Assembly (NCBI GenBank): GCA_002345145.1
Contig: DDVC01000189.1
Span: forward strand, 1-54,178
DNA length: 54,178 nucleotides
Origin: Bacteroidetes bacterium UBA2322
Lineage (GTDB): Bacteria > Bacteroidota > Bacteroidia > Chitinophagales > UBA2359
Reading direction: 5' to 3'
Shown: one piece after another, positions 52,082-54,178 of the stretch
Numbering within the stretch: the stretch's first letter is position 1
How the letters are laid out: the number at the start of each line of letters is the position of its first letter
Program-made: the position numbers and the translations under genes
The notes under the pieces: generated by a model
Told to the model about the DNA's origin: nothing
Seen by the model: only the letters and a program-made list of their open reading frames with translations
Database searches by the model: none

Positions 52082-53452
52082 TTACTTGGCGGTAAATCGT
52101 TTATGTATGTTTCGGGGCACTAATTGCACTTTAAAACCGGCTTCGGGACCCAAAGTGGGTATGGTTTGCATTTTAAGTTCGTAGTTAGCGGGGGTTAATT
52201 TAAAATCAACCATGTGTATCAATGTTGCCATAGTGAGCATCATTTGCAATTCACCCAATTGAAAACCGAGGCATTTATGTGCGCCCAAACCGTAGGGGCT
52301 CAAAGCGCCCTTTTGGCGGTATTCGTTTCGGGGGGGGAGGTGGCGGTCTATGTCAAACTCATACGGATTAGGAAACAATTCGGGTAGGAAGTGGGTAACA
52401 CCTTGTGCCATGTAAACAGTTTGTCCTTTTTCGAACCGATATCCGGCAAACTCAAAGGGCTCGCCCACTGTGCGCGGCACCATAGGCGCTACCGGATAGC
52501 GGCGCAGGGTTTCCATAAGAGTGGCGTGCATAATGGGCATATTGTTGAGGTCTTTTACCTCCGGCAAACCATTGGCAAACAGGTCATCTACCTCTTTTTG
52601 CAGCCTTTTCAGCACATCGCGGTGTTTGGCTAAGGCATAAATCATAGTAGCCAGCGTATTGGTAACAGTATCCATACCTGCCAAAAACGGACCAATTACC
52701 GCCAGCAGCAGTTCGGGCCGGGTAAGTTCTAAACCCTCCTCATAAACAGCTTGCAAGAGGTCATCAATTAAATCGGGCGCTTCGGGTTTGGGTGCGGTAA
52801 GATGTTCGTAAATAATTTTTTCACCAAATTTATTGGCACGTTCCTGGGCAATCAAAAATTTGGGTCGGTACAAAGCCACACGTGGCCACATGCGTACTAT
52901 GTTTACGTTTAGCAGGGTACGCACATAAAAGGCAAGTGGTTTGTAGTATTTACCCGGCGCTTTATTGGCAAGCAAAATGCCTAATTGCTCACAAACTAAA
53001 CGTTGTATAAAGGAAGTAACCTTAATTTCGCCTTTGTTTTTGAGTTTTTTAAGTACCATTTTTCGGGTAAGTTCTGCCACAGCAGGGATGCGGTTGGTTA
53101 ACATTCGGGGCGAAAAGCCGCGCATCATTATTTTGCGCATTTTAAAATGCTCTTCGCCGTCAAGGGCTACCAAAAATTTTTCAGCGCCAATTGATTTACC
53201 AAAACCGCCCCAAATTTCTTTGGTTATGAGGTAGTCATTAGCAGCTCTTGATAGGAATTGGTTTGCCTCGTGCCCTGCTATAAAAATAATTTGCTGGTTT
53301 ACCGTATTAATTTTAAATACCGGACCCAGTTTGTGGTACTGCTCCACAATAAAATCGATGGGAGCATTAATCATGTTGAGGGTATTGCCCAATATAGGTA
53401 ATCCCTGCACCAATGGCGGTTGGTTGGTTTGATTGGTGGTAGTTGCGTTCAT
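52082..53452 (-). CDS. Cytochrome P450
   Basis: A 456-residue haem monooxygenase. Seen: the N-terminal proline-rich PPLVQGLPILGNTLNM; the I-helix oxygen-binding FLAGMDTVTN (Asp261, Thr262); the K-helix ETLRRYP (ExxR); and the haem loop LSPYGLGAHKCLGFQLGE with Cys394 as the iron ligand. There is no membrane anchor, so it is probably soluble. No ferredoxin, reductase or biosynthetic cluster is adjacent. The substrate is unknown; a fatty acid, terpene or xenobiotic are all possible. Confidence 0.95.
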   Translation of the reverse strand: MNATTTNQTNQPPLVQGLPILGNTLNMINAPIDFIVEQYHKLGPVFKINTVNQQIIFIAGHEANQFLSRAANDYLITKEIWGGFGKSIGAEKFLVALDGEEHFKMRKIMMRGFSPRMLTNRIPAVAELTRKMVLKKLKNKGEIKVTSFIQRLVCEQLGILLANKAPGKYYKPLAFYVRTLLNVNIVRMWPRVALYRPKFLIAQERANKFGEKIIYEHLTAPKPEAPDLIDDLLQAVYEEGLELTRPELLLAVIGPFLAGMDTVTNTLATMIYALAKHRDVLKRLQKEVDDLFANGLPEVKDLNNMPIMHATLMETLRRYPVAPMVPRTVGEPFEFAGYRFEKGQTVYMAQGVTHFLPELFPNPYEFDIDRHLPPRNEYRQKGALSPYGLGAHKCLGFQLGELQMMLTMATLIHMVDFKLTPANYELKMQTIPTLGPEAGFKVQLVPRNIHKRFTAK

Positions 53453-53761
53453 TGTTGGTTAAATGTAGGTTGATTTTTGTACTTAGTGCGGTTTGAGTGG
53501 ATTTTATTATATGGGCAAGGCTTAATTACCCACTAAAAAACGTTTTCTTTGTACTTTTATTACGTAAAAGATAGCAAACGGGCATAAAATTAACTACTAT
53601 TTAGTTTGAGCAAGAATTAATTAAGTTTGCGGCTACAGCCATTTGTGTAACAATGCACTTAACATAAAAACAAACTGATAACGCTGAAGGAATGATGAAC
53701 ACTGTTTTTTTAGCAAAAACCGACAATAAACAGGCAATTAAATGCACTTGTTTTTAATTAA
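53453..53761. other. Intergenic region before the DUF3841 gene
   Basis: About 310 AT-rich bases between divergent genes. No clear TAnnTTTG was found for either gene, and no repeat or hairpin stands out. An in-frame stop (TAA, 53759-53761) directly precedes the next start codon. Confidence 0.4.
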
Positions 53762-54178
53762 ATGAATATGCAAATTTCCAAAACCGTTAAACTCTGGACA
53801 TTCCAATCGGGTAAAGTTGTTGAAGTGCTCAAAATGAAAGGTATCCTTACATGCAACTGGAGCAGGTATCTGCCTTCCAACCCTTTTACATTGGCATATT
53901 TGTGGATGGCAGCAGAAATGGCAAAGCGCAATGTGCCTTGTAATCCATACGCTCCAATTTGGGCTTGGCATTCTTGTGGCGGCTACCAAGAGCCCCCCAA
54001 ATTGTTAGATGCAAGAATGCTGCTGAGCGATGTGCAGCTCATGGACGGCATTTGGGTTTTTGAGTTTTGGTGCCCCCAAAAATTGACGCTGCTAAGTAAT
54101 TACAGGGAATGGGGCAATATATTAGATGAATTTATTGATTATGGGGAGGAAACCCAGCCATTCTCGCTATTAAAGAGG
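53762..54178 (+). CDS. DUF3841 protein, 3' end cut by the window edge
   Basis: The frame runs 139 codons to the window edge with no stop. Seen: KLWTFQSGKVVEVLKMKG near the N-terminus; FTLAYLWMAAEMAKR; APIWAWHSCGG; and a later segment with MDGIWVFEFWCP, LTLLSNY and REWG. This matches the conserved layout of the DUF3841 family (WT-Q, F-AY-WM, PIWAW, LLS-W), whose function is unknown. The start is the ATG at 53762, immediately after an in-frame TAA; the Met at 53768 is an alternative. Only a few residues are probably missing from the C-terminus, since the family is usually about 150-200 residues long. Confidence 0.8.
   Translation, partial: MNMQISKTVKLWTFQSGKVVEVLKMKGILTCNWSRYLPSNPFTLAYLWMAAEMAKRNVPCNPYAPIWAWHSCGGYQEPPKLLDARMLLSDVQLMDGIWVFEFWCPQKLTLLSNYREWGNILDEFIDYGEETQPFSLLKR

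Overview
The window is a chromosomal stretch from a member of the Bacteroidota, most likely an environmental, gliding-type lineage (Saprospirales or Chitinophagales relatives fit; the exact taxon cannot be resolved). Supporting signs are: several secreted proteins ending in type IX secretion (T9SS) C-terminal domains of both type A and type B; SprB-like and PKD/Ig-like repeat proteins; promoters of the Bacteroidota form TAnnTTTG; and few recognisable Shine-Dalgarno sequences.

Layout. 1-6 kb: a B3/B4-domain protein and a large secreted metzincin metallopeptidase. 6.2-11 kb: a 1608-residue STAND NTPase with an N-terminal HEPN-type RX4H motif followed by a NACHT domain, the best candidate here for an uncharacterised defence protein. 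11.7-14.7 kb: a GNAT acetyltransferase, fructose-1,6-bisphosphatase and a LolA-like secreted protein. 14.7-15.8 kb: a repeat-rich intergenic nest with a dispersed hairpin element, a 21-bp palindromic tandem array and a MITE-like inverted-repeat element. 15.9-22.3 kb: a T9SS cargo with duplicated cysteine modules, then a secreted MORN/TPR/CHAT protein whose CHAT domain appears to lack its catalytic residues. 22.4-29.4 kb, minus strand: tyrosine catabolism (hmgA-hppD), LysM protein-truB, and an MFS transporter with a membrane protein. 29.6-38.9 kb: a 3109-residue SprB-like adhesin. 39-43.6 kb: another copy of the hairpin element, a GH31 glucosidase, a stand-alone CBM48 protein and folD. 43.9-54 kb: a choice-of-anchor-L T9SS cargo, ilvE, a MoxR/Mg-chelatase-like AAA+ ATPase, tRNA-Val(GAC), a lipoprotein, an ECF-type sigma factor, a cytochrome P450 and, cut by the window end, a DUF3841 gene.

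The core metabolic genes (fbp, hmgA-hppD, truB, folD, ilvE, GH31) are ordinary. The accessory interest lies in the surface proteins (no T9SS machinery is encoded here, only cargo), the HEPN-NACHT protein, the degenerate CHAT protein, and the intergenic repeat families. All functions come from reading motifs by eye; no searches were run.
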